A stretch of 64,000 bases of DNA from CAXBCP01 sp047638395 (GTDB taxonomy: Bacteria; Pseudomonadota; Alphaproteobacteria; MPNO01; UBA830), in the NCBI GenBank assembly GCA_047638395.1, contig JBLIMV010000017.1, positions 66,897 through 130,896 of the forward strand, written 5' to 3'. Every line of letters begins with the position of its first letter. The stretch's first letter is position 1. Of the stretch, positions 24,629 to 33,346 are shown piece by piece. Position numbers and translations under genes: made by a program. The notes under the pieces are model-generated. The model saw nothing but the letters and a program-made list of their open reading frames with translations. It was not told the origin of the DNA and ran no database searches.

Positions 24629-25841
24629 TCGCCTAGGCGCACTCCTGGTTCTGGGCGTCTGCCTTGCCGCCACCACTGCGATCTTAGGGCCTGCGGTTGC
24701 GGGCGAGCTTGAAAACAAGCTCGAAGCAATTCAACAGGATATCGACAAAAGCCGGGAGAAACGTGCCAACCTCGACAAGGCCGCGCGGAAAGCAGCCGCG
24801 GAGCTCCAGACGATCAAGCGCCGCGGCGTCAACCTCGCGGGGAAAATGCACCGCCATTCAACCGATGCCGACCGCATCGAGGCCCAGCTGATCGCCCTGG
24901 AAAAGCAGGAACGCACGAAGTCAGAAAAGATGCAGCAGCGGAAAACACAACTCTCCGCGACCCTGGCAGCCCTGCAGCGCATCGCCCGTATGCCAACGGC
25001 AACGCTGGTCGCCATACCGCAATCGACCGATAAGACAATTCGCACAGCCATCCTGCTCCGCGCGGCGGTACCGAAACTGCAGCGAGATGCCATCACCCTG
25101 GGTGACGACCTTCGCACCCTGACGTCGCTGCGCGACAGGATTCGCGCAGACAAAACGGCCCTGTCCGACTCGTTAGCGCGCCTCAAATCCGAGCGAAAAT
25201 CGCTTGCTGGCCTGACCGCCGACAAGATGAGCCTTTTGAAAACGATGAAAACGGCCGAACGTACGGCGGCGCAGCAGACGGCCCGTTTGTCAGCCCGGGC
25301 GGGCAGCATGCGCGAGCTGCTCGAGAAACTATCTAATCGGCAACAGCGCCCGGCCCTGCGCGGGCCCGATTTCGAGCCATCACCCAGTGTTCGGGCCCCG
25401 GTGCGGAAAAAAGCCGCCATCGCGCCCCCGCGCGCGTCGGTCACAATATCGCGAGGCGCGCTCCCGGCGCCCGGCCGCGTCGTAACCTCTTTTGGACAAA
25501 AGATGCCGAATGGCACGTTAAGCAAAGGCGTCTTCGTCATTACAAGGCCCGCAGCGGCCGTTGTCGCCCCGGTACCGGGGCGAATCGTCTTCGCAGGAGA
25601 GTTCCGTGGATACGGAAACCTTGTCATACTGGAGCTGCGCGACAGGGGGCACGCGTTGATTTCGGGTATGTCCAGGATCGATGCACAGGTCGGGGATGAA
25701 GTATTGGTAGGAGAACCACTCGGCGAGATGACCCCCTCGACGAGCGCCACGCCAAAACTGTATTTTGAGCTCAGAAGAAGGGGTCAACCGATTAACCCGT
25801 TGCCGTCAGATGCGGCACGCAGGAATAAGGTAAGCGGATAA
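24615..25841 (+). CDS. envC: EnvC-like murein hydrolase activator (degenerate M23 domain)
   Basis: This 408-residue periplasmic protein has a signal peptide (LLVLGVCLAATTAILGPAVAG), a long coiled coil from about residue 32 to 240 rich in Lys, Arg, Glu and Leu, and a C-terminal LytM/M23 fold (VTSFGQKMPNGTLSKGVF to PKLYFELRRRGQPINP). The zinc ligands of active M23 peptidases are missing: HxxxD is replaced by SKGVF and the HxH by YFELR. This matches EnvC proteins, which activate amidases at the division site instead of cutting peptidoglycan. The GTG start overlaps gpmI. The stop TAA shares a base with the ctpA ATG. Confidence 0.9.
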   Translation: MFQPDRLGALLVLGVCLAATTAILGPAVAGELENKLEAIQQDIDKSREKRANLDKAARKAAAELQTIKRRGVNLAGKMHRHSTDADRIEAQLIALEKQERTKSEKMQQRKTQLSATLAALQRIARMPTATLVAIPQSTDKTIRTAILLRAAVPKLQRDAITLGDDLRTLTSLRDRIRADKTALSDSLARLKSERKSLAGLTADKMSLLKTMKTAERTAAQQTARLSARAGSMRELLEKLSNRQQRPALRGPDFEPSPSVRAPVRKKAAIAPPRASVTISRGALPAPGRVVTSFGQKMPNGTLSKGVFVITRPAAAVVAPVPGRIVFAGEFRGYGNLVILELRDRGHALISGMSRIDAQVGDEVLVGEPLGEMTPSTSATPKLYFELRRRGQPINPLPSDAARRNKVSG

Positions 25842-27130
25842 TGATGAAACGAATACTGGCGGCTGGCGCGATCGTTGGGGGTATTGCCCTCTCACTCCCC
25901 GCCGTGGCCCAGAACAACAACTCGGAAACATACCGGCAGCTGAACCTGTTCGGCGATGTGTTTGAGCGGGTGCGGGCGGATTACGTCGAAGACGTCTCCG
26001 ACGAGGCACTCATCGAAGCGGCCATTAACGGCATGCTGACATCTCTTGATCCGCATTCGAGCTATCTCAGCCCCAAGAATTTCCGCGATATGCAGGTACA
26101 GACCCGCGGTGAGTTCGGCGGGCTCGGCATCGAAGTCACCATGGAGAACGGCTACGTAAAGGTCGTCTCTCCAATTGATGACACGCCGGCCTTTCGCGCT
26201 GGCCTGAAGCCGAACGATCTCATCACCCATCTCGATGGTGAACAGGTGCAGGGTCTGACCCTGTCCCAAGCGGTCGAGAAAATGCGCGGCAAGGTCGGCA
26301 GTGATCTCAAGCTGACTGTGAGACGCGAAGGTCGCGAAGCCTTTGATGTAAGTGTTACCCGTGCGGTGATTAAAATCCGCTCGGTCCGGTCCCGGATGGA
26401 AGGCGAGGACATCGGATATGTCCGGATTACGTCGTTCAGCGAACAGACCGCGACGGGCGTCCAGCGCGCAATCAAGCGATTCCGCGAAACTGCCAAGGAC
26501 AAGCTCAAGGGGCTTGTGCTCGATCTTCGCAATAACCCGGGCGGCCTGCTGGACCAGTCCGTCAAGGTGTCGGACGCGTTCCTTAACCAGGGCGAAATCG
26601 TCTCCACCCGATCACGCCGGGCCGACGAGGGGCAACGCTTCAACGCCAAACCTGGCGACGCGGCAGAAGGCCTGCCGATCGTTGTGCTGATGAATGGGGG
26701 TTCTGCCTCTGCGTCGGAGATCGTCGCGGGCGCTCTGCAGGATCATCGCCGCGGTATCATTATGGGAACACGGTCATTCGGCAAGGGGTCGGTTCAGACG
26801 ATCGTTCCCCTGTCGGGCCACGGTGCTATCCGCCTGACGACAGCACGGTACTACACGCCGTCGGGCCGATCGATCCAGGCAAAGGGCATCGATCCCGACA
26901 TCATTGTCGAGCAGGCAACAGTTCAGAAAGTAACCCAGCCGCGCCGGACACGTGAAGACGATCTGCGTGGCCGGTTGGACAATCCGAACGGCGATGCGGC
27001 ACCAGAGGCGCCCGAGAAACCCGAGGACTCGAGCGAGGTTGCGCCCGAGAAACCTCAGGATTACCAGCTCTCGCGGGCGCTGGACCTGCTGCGGGGAATC
27101 GCCCTGTATGGCGCCCGCGCCGCCAACTGA
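25841..27130 (+). CDS. ctpA: S41 family carboxyl-terminal processing protease
   Basis: CtpA is a periplasmic Ser/Lys protease that degrades or trims envelope proteins. The 429-residue protein has a signal peptide ending SLPAVAQ, a PDZ domain at about 85-175 (GEFGGLGIEVTMENG, SPIDDTPAFRAGLKPNDLI), and the S41 domain with LDLRNNPGGLLDQ, the serine in NGGSASASEIVAG and the lysine in RSFGKGSVQT. A Pro/Glu-rich linker precedes a short C-terminal helix. It follows envC with a 1-bp TAATG overlap; this envC-ctpA pairing is widespread in alphaproteobacteria and links it to cell-wall hydrolase control. Confidence 0.96.
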   Translation: MMKRILAAGAIVGGIALSLPAVAQNNNSETYRQLNLFGDVFERVRADYVEDVSDEALIEAAINGMLTSLDPHSSYLSPKNFRDMQVQTRGEFGGLGIEVTMENGYVKVVSPIDDTPAFRAGLKPNDLITHLDGEQVQGLTLSQAVEKMRGKVGSDLKLTVRREGREAFDVSVTRAVIKIRSVRSRMEGEDIGYVRITSFSEQTATGVQRAIKRFRETAKDKLKGLVLDLRNNPGGLLDQSVKVSDAFLNQGEIVSTRSRRADEGQRFNAKPGDAAEGLPIVVLMNGGSASASEIVAGALQDHRRGIIMGTRSFGKGSVQTIVPLSGHGAIRLTTARYYTPSGRSIQAKGIDPDIIVEQATVQKVTQPRRTREDDLRGRLDNPNGDAAPEAPEKPEDSSEVAPEKPQDYQLSRALDLLRGIALYGARAAN

Positions 27131-27167
27131 GACGACGCTAACCGAGACCGGGAGACAATTCCGGAAT

Positions 27168-27192
27168 CCCGCCCGTGATTTTCACGGGCGGG
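27168..27192. repeat. perfect inverted repeat between ctpA and deacetylase gene
   Basis: CCCGCCCGTG (27168-27177) pairs perfectly with CACGGGCGGG (27183-27192) over a 5-nt loop. The 10-bp GC-rich stem should be very stable in RNA. There is no T run, so it is more likely to protect the upstream message or give partial, factor-dependent termination. Confidence 0.6.
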
Positions 27193-27209
27193 TCTGAACG
27201 GGGACAAAA

Positions 27210-28565
27210 GTGAAGGCTTCAACACGCGGAAAGAGTGGCGCGCGCCTGCCCCTGATGCTGTTGCTTGGTTTTGTCGTCCTGATTGCGGGCGTCGCCGTGT
27301 GGCTTATAGTATCTTCTCCGGACCCCGTTGAGGTCGCTGAAACACCGGTCGAAAAGAAGACCGCCACGGCAGAACAAAAGCCTGCACAAAAATCTGCCGA
27401 TAAACCCGCCACGGGGCCGATCACAGCCCCCGCCGCGAAGCCCGACGATAAATCGGCACATGACTCTCCCAAGGGCGAAAAGATACCAGCAACCCACAGT
27501 GATGATGCAGCTCACCAACGCCCGATTGATAAAAACACTGCCAAGAAACCGGACCCGGCAGCAGCGAAGTCACCTGCGCAGACGGCGACTGCACCGCCGG
27601 AAATAGCGCCTAAGACCGCCGCGGACACACAGTCCAAGCCGCCAGCAAAACCAGCCCGAAAACCCGCCGTCACAAAACCGCAGGAGTCTTCGGCCATAAC
27701 CCGCGCGGTGATGCCAAAAAAACTGCCGGCTGTGCCGCGGGATCCGCCCCTGTCACCATCGCCGGACCCGGCGCTGGTGCAGATGACGGCGCTTGGTCCG
27801 TTGCCCCGCGTGGGCGACGACGGACGGCTGCCCCGGCAGGTCTATGCAAAGCCGTTCAATACCGCCGACAACCGTCCGCGGATCGCAATCGTCGTGACCG
27901 GCCTTGGCCTCTCAGCCGCCGCAACTGAATCGGCAATCCAGGGATTGCCCGGCAGTGTTACGCTGGCATTCGCCCCGTATTCTCCGCGGTTAAACGAATG
28001 GATACGGCTGGCGCGCGCAGCCGGCCACGAAGTACTGATCAATGTTCCGATGGAACCGACCAACTATCCGGCCTACGACCCCGGTCCTCAGACGCTGCTG
28101 ACGACGCTCAATGCGGAGGGAAACCTCGACCGTCTGTTATGGAGCCTTAGTCGCGGGACCGGTTACGTGGGCGTGGTCGATTTTCTGGGATCGCAATTCA
28201 CAACATCGCGGGATCATATGACCCCGGTCCTGAATGCAATCAAACGACGCGGCCTGCTCTACCTCGACAGCAACAGTTCTCCGCGCAGCGTGTCGACAGT
28301 GGTGGCGGCGAGGCTCAACCTGGTCTCCGCCAAGGCGACGCTGACACTCGACGAGCGCGCTTCGCGGACGGAAATCGACCGACGGTTTGCAGAACTGGAA
28401 CAGCGCGCCAAACGGGAACGGCGGGCAATCGGCATCGCATCGCCCTATCCGGTATCGCTGGAGCGGATCGCGATTTGGGTGCGTCAGCTCGAAGCCCGTG
28501 GAATCGCGATAGCCCCTGTATCGGCCCTGACACAGGCACCTACACCTCCGAAAGCGGCACAATGA
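27210..28565 (+). CDS. divergent polysaccharide deacetylase family protein
   Basis: The 451-residue protein has an N-terminal membrane anchor (LPLMLLLGFVVLIAGVAVWLIV), a long Pro/Ala/Lys-rich periplasmic linker (about residues 45-205), and a C-terminal divergent polysaccharide deacetylase (YibQ-like) domain beginning RPRIAIVVTGLGLSAAATE. Family landmarks include LPGSVTLAFAPYSPRLNEW, VLINVPMEPTNYP and YLDSNSSPRS. GTG 27210 follows CGGGGACAAAA. The envC-ctpA-deacetylase-rppH order is conserved in alphaproteobacteria and suggests a role in cell-envelope polysaccharide handling, though activity is not established for this family. Coupled to rppH by an ATGA overlap. Confidence 0.9.
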   Translation: MKASTRGKSGARLPLMLLLGFVVLIAGVAVWLIVSSPDPVEVAETPVEKKTATAEQKPAQKSADKPATGPITAPAAKPDDKSAHDSPKGEKIPATHSDDAAHQRPIDKNTAKKPDPAAAKSPAQTATAPPEIAPKTAADTQSKPPAKPARKPAVTKPQESSAITRAVMPKKLPAVPRDPPLSPSPDPALVQMTALGPLPRVGDDGRLPRQVYAKPFNTADNRPRIAIVVTGLGLSAAATESAIQGLPGSVTLAFAPYSPRLNEWIRLARAAGHEVLINVPMEPTNYPAYDPGPQTLLTTLNAEGNLDRLLWSLSRGTGYVGVVDFLGSQFTTSRDHMTPVLNAIKRRGLLYLDSNSSPRSVSTVVAARLNLVSAKATLTLDERASRTEIDRRFAELEQRAKRERRAIGIASPYPVSLERIAIWVRQLEARGIAIAPVSALTQAPTPPKAAQ

Positions 28566-29047
28566 CACTCAACTCGCCTCCACCGGCAGGGTATCGACCC
28601 TGTGTCGGCATCCTGTTGATCAACGATGATGGAGCGATCTTCGTGGGCGAGCGGATTGACACACCGGGCGCCTGGCAGATGCCGCAGGGCGGAATTGACA
28701 CAGGTGAAACCGCCGTGGATGCCGTATTTCGCGAACTGAAAGAGGAAACCGGGATAGCAACCGCCGAGCTTCTTGGCATCAGCGACACCTGGCGGAGTTA
28801 CGACGTGCCACCGTCGATTGCGGCAACGGCCTGGGGCGGGCGGTTTCGCGGGCAGACACAGCTCTGGTCGGCGTTGCGATTTACAGGCACCCCGGGCGAT
28901 ATAGACATTCAGACAGAGCATGCCGAATTCAATCAATGGAAATGGACGGACCCGCAGACACTTCTGGCGGAAATCGTTGATTTCAAACGCGATTTGTACG
29001 CCGAGGTGCTATCGGAATTTCATATGCATGTCGGCCTGACGGCATAG
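28562..29047 (+). CDS. rppH: RNA pyrophosphohydrolase
   Basis: RppH removes pyrophosphate from 5' triphosphorylated RNA and so starts RNA decay. The 161-residue protein has the Nudix box GGIDTGETAVDAVFRELKEE extending into TGI, with all consensus Gly/Glu/Arg residues, and the start YRPCVGILLINDDGAIFVG. WQMPQGG just before the box is typical of RppH. ATG 28562 overlaps the previous stop by 4 bp; a longer in-frame start would lie inside that gene. The convergent ferritin-like gene ends 24 bp away with no visible terminator between. Confidence 0.95.
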   Translation: MTLNSPPPAGYRPCVGILLINDDGAIFVGERIDTPGAWQMPQGGIDTGETAVDAVFRELKEETGIATAELLGISDTWRSYDVPPSIAATAWGGRFRGQTQLWSALRFTGTPGDIDIQTEHAEFNQWKWTDPQTLLAEIVDFKRDLYAEVLSEFHMHVGLTA

Positions 29048-29071
29048 AATCTCCAAGTACAATCGCAGCGT

Positions 29072-29929
29072 CTATTGCCGCGCCGCGCCGGACAGCCAGG
29101 ACATCCAGATAGCGGCCCTGGGCGTAAATCGCCCACGATACCAAATAAAGGCACGCGCGATGCGCGTAACAATCCAGCCGAGCGGGCCGGATGGATCAAG
29201 GCCCAAGGCATCGAAGACCATATCAATCATACGCCTGATATGGCTTGGCCTGTAATACCGCAGGGTTCCGCGGGCATAGGCGACGGAGTTCGGCCGCCGA
29301 TCGAAGGGTTCATTCGGGCGGTTCGCCGCCCAATACGCCGTGGCGAGTTCGTCATCCTCTGCCTCGGAAATGCGCTCGAACGCAACGCGAAGACGCTCGC
29401 GGAGTGAGAGATCCTCGTTCTTGAGATACCGGCGCATGTAACTATGGAACATATGATAATGCGCGAATTCGTCTTCAGCGATACGGCGGCAGATTTCCTT
29501 CAGGGCCGGCTCATCCGTCGCATCCGCAAGCGCACTGTAAAATGAGCTGGTACCGATCTCGACCATGCAGCGGGCCACCAGTTCACCAACCCGCGATCCC
29601 CGGACCGACTGTGAGACATCGAGCGGAAAAGCAAAGTTTTCCACGAACAGCTCGTAACTGCGCTCAAAGTTAAAGGTCGGATCAGCAAGTTCAGCCCATT
29701 TTCCCAAGACGGTGCCATGCTGAATTTCCTCGAGCGACCATTGCCGTATCGCCGCCTGGGTGCGCGCGTCGTCGTCGAGGACGTTGCTCAGATAATGGCG
29801 GTAGTCATCCGCGTTATATTCGACGACACATGCCGCTTTGATGATCGGCACAATTCCAGGGTCGACCCGGGATGCATCGAAGCTATCCCACGGAATATCT
29901 TTAAGCGACCAGCTTCCCATCTTCGCCAC
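29072..29929 (-). CDS. ferritin-like (diiron) domain protein
   Basis: The 285-residue protein is a four-helix-bundle candidate with two E-x-x-H type motifs, WSLEEIQHG near residue 66 and EDEFAHYHMFH near 152. These are spaced as in diiron carboxylate proteins (rubrerythrin, acyl-ACP desaturase and related oxygenases). Further acidic residues occur at VVEYNADDY and VEIGTSSFY, which could supply the remaining ligands. The C-terminal third is a membrane-proximal looking Arg/Trp-rich segment. The substrate is unknown: it might be an oxygenase or desaturase acting on a lipid, or an iron/peroxide protein. It is a single leftward gene downstream of amtB. Confidence 0.8.
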   Translation of the reverse strand: MAKMGSWSLKDIPWDSFDASRVDPGIVPIIKAACVVEYNADDYRHYLSNVLDDDARTQAAIRQWSLEEIQHGTVLGKWAELADPTFNFERSYELFVENFAFPLDVSQSVRGSRVGELVARCMVEIGTSSFYSALADATDEPALKEICRRIAEDEFAHYHMFHSYMRRYLKNEDLSLRERLRVAFERISEAEDDELATAYWAANRPNEPFDRRPNSVAYARGTLRYYRPSHIRRMIDMVFDALGLDPSGPLGWIVTRIARAFIWYRGRFTPRAAIWMSWLSGAARQ

Positions 29930-30048
29930 CAGCAGGTTTGTGAGACCAACCGTTCACTACGCAGGCTAAACATGGTTTGGGTAAAATCGATTTCAACCCA
30001 TCGTGGGCGTATTCAACCAGATACGGATAGATACGTCTCGATCAATTT

Positions 30049-30077
30049 AGGGGCGGCGATATTGAATCGCCGCCCCT
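30049..30077 (-). terminator. strong hairpin downstream of amtB
   Basis: A perfect 12-bp stem, AGGGGCGGCGAT (30049-30060) with ATCGCCGCCCCT (30066-30077), encloses a 5-nt loop 31 bp past the amtB stop. The T tract is weak, with CTAAATTG on the minus strand, but the stem strength and position support a terminator separating amtB from the ferritin-like gene. Confidence 0.7.
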
Positions 30078-30108
30078 GATTAAATCGCTCTACGCAGGCG
30101 CGCGAACG

Positions 30109-31422
30109 TTAGTTGGGGTGGATACGCTCGCCATGGGAGGTGATATCGAGCCCTTCGATCTCGTCCTCTTCATTGACGCGTAATCCAGTGGTTTTCTGGA
30201 TGACCTTCACGATGATCCAGCTTATGACCAGCGACCAGAGCGCTACGACGACAACGCCAAGGACCTGCACGCCAAACTGTTTGGTCATTGTCATGCCTTC
30301 ACCAAGCCCCAGACCGCCAAGAGCCTCGGCGCCAAAGAACGATGTCAGCAAGATACCGAGTGCGCCGCCGACGCCATGAACCGCGAACACGTCGAGAGAA
30401 TCGTCAATTTGGATCTTCTGCTTGATGAAACCGACACACCAGTAGCACACGATGCCGGCGACAATACCGAACACCAGCGCGCCTGCCGGTCCGACAAAAC
30501 CGGCGCCGGGGGTTATCGTCGCCAGCCCGGCAACCATACCGGTCACGATGCCGATCAGGCTCGGTTTTCCGTGCTTGATCCACTCAATACACATCCAGGT
30601 CAAAGACGCGGTCGCCGCCGAAATATGCGTGACCACCATAGCCATGCCGGCAGATCCATCGGCGGCAAGGGCCGATCCGGCATTGAAGCCGAACCACCCG
30701 ACCCAGAGCATCGCGGCACCAATCATGGTCAGACCAGGATGGTGTGGCGGCGTGATTTCCCGCGGGTACCCGCGCCGACCGCCGAGCATCTTTGCGATCA
30801 CCAGTGCGGAAATACCTGCGGTGACGTGCACGACAAGCCCGCCAGCGAAATCTTTGACACCCATTTCGGCGAGCCAGCCGCCGCCCCAGATCCAATGACA
30901 TACCGGTCCATAGACCAGGATGATCCAGACGCCGCTGAATAAAAGCACGGCGCTGAATTTTATGCGCTCCACATAGGCACCGACGATAAGTGCCGGGGTG
31001 ATGACAGCGAAAGTCATCTGGAACATAAAGAATACGGATTCAGGAATAGTACCGGATAGTGTCCCGACACCGACACCCGACAGAAATGCCTTATCGAACC
31101 CTCCGATCCAGGCGTTTGCGGCGCCACCATCGCCGAATGCCAGGCTGTAGACCAGCACGAACCAGAGTATCGACATCAGACACGCAACGGCAAAACACTG
31201 CATGAGAACCGAAAGCAGGTTCTTTGCGTGCACCAGGCCGCCATAGAAGAGCGCCAGACCCGGTAGAGTCATAAACAGGACCAGGGCCGTCGCCGTTAGA
31301 ATCCAGGATGTATCGCCGCTGCTGAGTTTTGCATCCTGCGCGACAGCCTCATGCGGTGCAATCAGGATCAGAACGAATGCGAATAATGCCGCGCATGCGG
31401 CAGCAGAGAATTGTTTTGCCAT
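30109..31422 (-). CDS. amtB: ammonium transporter AmtB
   Basis: AmtB is a trimeric inner-membrane ammonia channel. The 437-residue precursor has a signal peptide (AAACAALFAFVLILIAPHEAVAQ) and about eleven membrane segments. LFYGGLVHAKN, the pore histidines in VVHVTAGISALV and AVHGVGGALG, and GASVEYI-like AYVERIKFS are present. ATG 31422 behind AAGGATTCTG is preferred over the longer frame, whose first 40 residues are poor. No glnK, the usual partner gene, lies next to it. It is divergent from a sensor kinase. No sigma-54 site of the TGGCAC-N5-TTGC type was visible upstream. Confidence 0.95.
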   Translation of the reverse strand: MAKQFSAAACAALFAFVLILIAPHEAVAQDAKLSSGDTSWILTATALVLFMTLPGLALFYGGLVHAKNLLSVLMQCFAVACLMSILWFVLVYSLAFGDGGAANAWIGGFDKAFLSGVGVGTLSGTIPESVFFMFQMTFAVITPALIVGAYVERIKFSAVLLFSGVWIILVYGPVCHWIWGGGWLAEMGVKDFAGGLVVHVTAGISALVIAKMLGGRRGYPREITPPHHPGLTMIGAAMLWVGWFGFNAGSALAADGSAGMAMVVTHISAATASLTWMCIEWIKHGKPSLIGIVTGMVAGLATITPGAGFVGPAGALVFGIVAGIVCYWCVGFIKQKIQIDDSLDVFAVHGVGGALGILLTSFFGAEALGGLGLGEGMTMTKQFGVQVLGVVVVALWSLVISWIIVKVIQKTTGLRVNEEDEIEGLDITSHGERIHPN

Positions 31423-31681
31423 CAGAATCCTTCGGAATATGCCGACTGCGCCCTTAGCAGCCAATACTCCGCCTTCGCCGAAATTCCAACCGGCATGCGC
31501 CACACGCCCGGCCCCGTAATGGATACGGTCTGAGTTCGACATATTTTATTGAGCCATCGCGACGGATAATGGGTGAATTGCAGGGTTTTTTCCAGTGTGC
31601 CTCTCACTATTAAGTCTTTTTTTAGAGCGATCGTCGACAATCACGCAACTCCTCTTAGAAACGGATTCAGGCAGGCGGTCC
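31423..31681. other. divergent region between amtB and the sensor kinase
   Basis: This 259-bp gap contains the start signals of two divergent genes. AAGGA for amtB and AGGCGG for the kinase are visible. An AT-rich patch at about 31541-31555 and 31600-31625 may contain promoters. I see no RNA gene or further ORF of merit. Confidence 0.4.
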
Positions 31682-33268
31682 ATGCGTCAAAAAGCAGACG
31701 GCAACACATCGATATTGACGGATTTCCTGGTCCGCAAGCCGTTTGTCGTGTTCACGCTGTACACGGGGATTTGTGTATTGGCACTTACGGCTCTTTCCTG
31801 GCACCACTCGAAAGATATCCGAGAATCGACCGCTTTGAAGGCCGCCGAAGCCTATTCGCAGTCGGTATCGGCAATGCGGGCATTTTATTCCCGTCATGTG
31901 GTGCCACGTGCGCAAAAAGCAGGGGCAACCGTTTCGCATGATTATAAAAATTCGGAGACAACGATACCGTTCCCCGCCACGTTGACCATCGACCTCGCAA
32001 ATGAGCTTCGTGCAAAGAACAGCGCCTTCACGTTTAACTTTTACAGCGATGAGCCGTTCCCCTGGCGTCGTGAACGGGTTCTCGATGTCTTCGAGCGCGA
32101 TGCGCTCGGAATTCTGAAGGGGAAAACCGAGCAAAAGGTAGTTCGGTATGAGAATTATAACGGACAGCGGTCGGTGCGGGTCGCTTACCCCGTCGTGATG
32201 GCGGAGACCTGCGTCGCCTGTCATAATGCCCATCCATTAAGTCCGCGCACTGACTGGAAGGTCGGGGACATCCGGGGTGTCCAGCAAATTACATTGCCGC
32301 TTGCGGATGTCGGTACTTCTTTCCTCCCGGATATGCGGAAATCTGCGGCGTATATTGCGATCTTTGCGCTTGCCGGTTTGATATTGATCTGGCTACTGCT
32401 TCGAGAGGTGCAATCGCGGATCGAGCAGACGCGAAAACTTGCGGCCGATGCGGAGCTCCGAAATATTGAGCTCGCGGCGGCCAAGGCAGAGGCGGAACGA
32501 GCCAACCGGGCGCAGGGTGAGTTGATCGCGAATGTCAGCCATGAGCTGCGGACCCCGTTGAATTCCGTCATTGGTTTTTCGGAGATTCTGAAAGACGAGC
32601 GGATGGGCCCGATGGGGTCGCCGGAATATCCCGAATTTGCCGGGGAAATTCATTCCAGCGGGACCCAGTTGTTAGAGATTATTAATTCGATCCTCTACAT
32701 GTCGCAGCTTGAATCGGGCAGCGCTGAGATGCAGCAGGAAATCCTGTCGCTCGACAAAGAGTTGAATACCAATGTTCAGGCATTCAAGGCGGCGGCCGAC
32801 GCGCATGAGGTATCTCTCAAGCCCATGATCATGCCGGACCTGCCACCGGTTTTGTTTGACCGGAATGCACTCTCACGGATCATTCATTGTATTCTCGACA
32901 ATGCGATCAAATTCACAGAACCCGGCGGTAAAGTATGGGTGGCGGCGCGTGAATTAGGGGATGGCGGGATTGAGATTCGGTTTAAGGATACCGGGGCCGG
33001 GATTGCAAGTGACGTGCTGTTAGAGGTGTTGAAGCCGTTTCGTCAGGCTGATGGGGCGCGGTCCAGGCGATTTGAAGGGGTGGGGCTCGGTCTCGCCATG
33101 GCAAATTCGATCGCCAAATTGCATAACACGATCATCTACCTGGAAAGTATCGAAGGGGTCGGCACGACGGTCGTCCTGACGATCCCGGCCAATCGGGTTG
33201 TGCGTGATAATGCGACCACCCGCAATAAAGATGCAGACAACGGGACAGATTCTGCCATTGCGGCCTGA
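31682..33268 (+). CDS. membrane sensor histidine kinase with heme-c (DUF3365-like) domain
   Basis: The 528-residue protein has a first membrane segment at about 19-40, a periplasmic domain of about 180 residues, a second segment at 221-240, then HisKA with NVSHELRTPLN (phospho-His 287) and a HATPase domain (DNAIKFTEPGG, DTGAGI, GVGLGLAMA). The periplasmic domain has the DUF3365/Tll0287-like pattern and a single CVACH motif (177-181) followed by NAHP, which would attach one c-type heme. It therefore probably senses redox state, oxygen, NO or a similar ligand. No response regulator gene is adjacent, and the divergent gene is amtB. Confidence 0.9.
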   Translation: MRQKADGNTSILTDFLVRKPFVVFTLYTGICVLALTALSWHHSKDIRESTALKAAEAYSQSVSAMRAFYSRHVVPRAQKAGATVSHDYKNSETTIPFPATLTIDLANELRAKNSAFTFNFYSDEPFPWRRERVLDVFERDALGILKGKTEQKVVRYENYNGQRSVRVAYPVVMAETCVACHNAHPLSPRTDWKVGDIRGVQQITLPLADVGTSFLPDMRKSAAYIAIFALAGLILIWLLLREVQSRIEQTRKLAADAELRNIELAAAKAEAERANRAQGELIANVSHELRTPLNSVIGFSEILKDERMGPMGSPEYPEFAGEIHSSGTQLLEIINSILYMSQLESGSAEMQQEILSLDKELNTNVQAFKAAADAHEVSLKPMIMPDLPPVLFDRNALSRIIHCILDNAIKFTEPGGKVWVAARELGDGGIEIRFKDTGAGIASDVLLEVLKPFRQADGARSRRFEGVGLGLAMANSIAKLHNTIIYLESIEGVGTTVVLTIPANRVVRDNATTRNKDADNGTDSAIAA

Positions 33269-33346
33269 CAGCTTGCGGGCAGGACGATAATAAATGCCGC
33301 CGCTAATCTGATATTTTAAAAAATGTCGCTAGGCCCGTCGCCTATA

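Noticed and set aside
31423..31681. Sigma-54 promoter for amtB
   Set aside because: Searched for TGGCAC-N5-TTGC in both orientations; the TTGCAGGG...TGTGCC stretch at about 31576-31601 has the wrong spacing and sequence.
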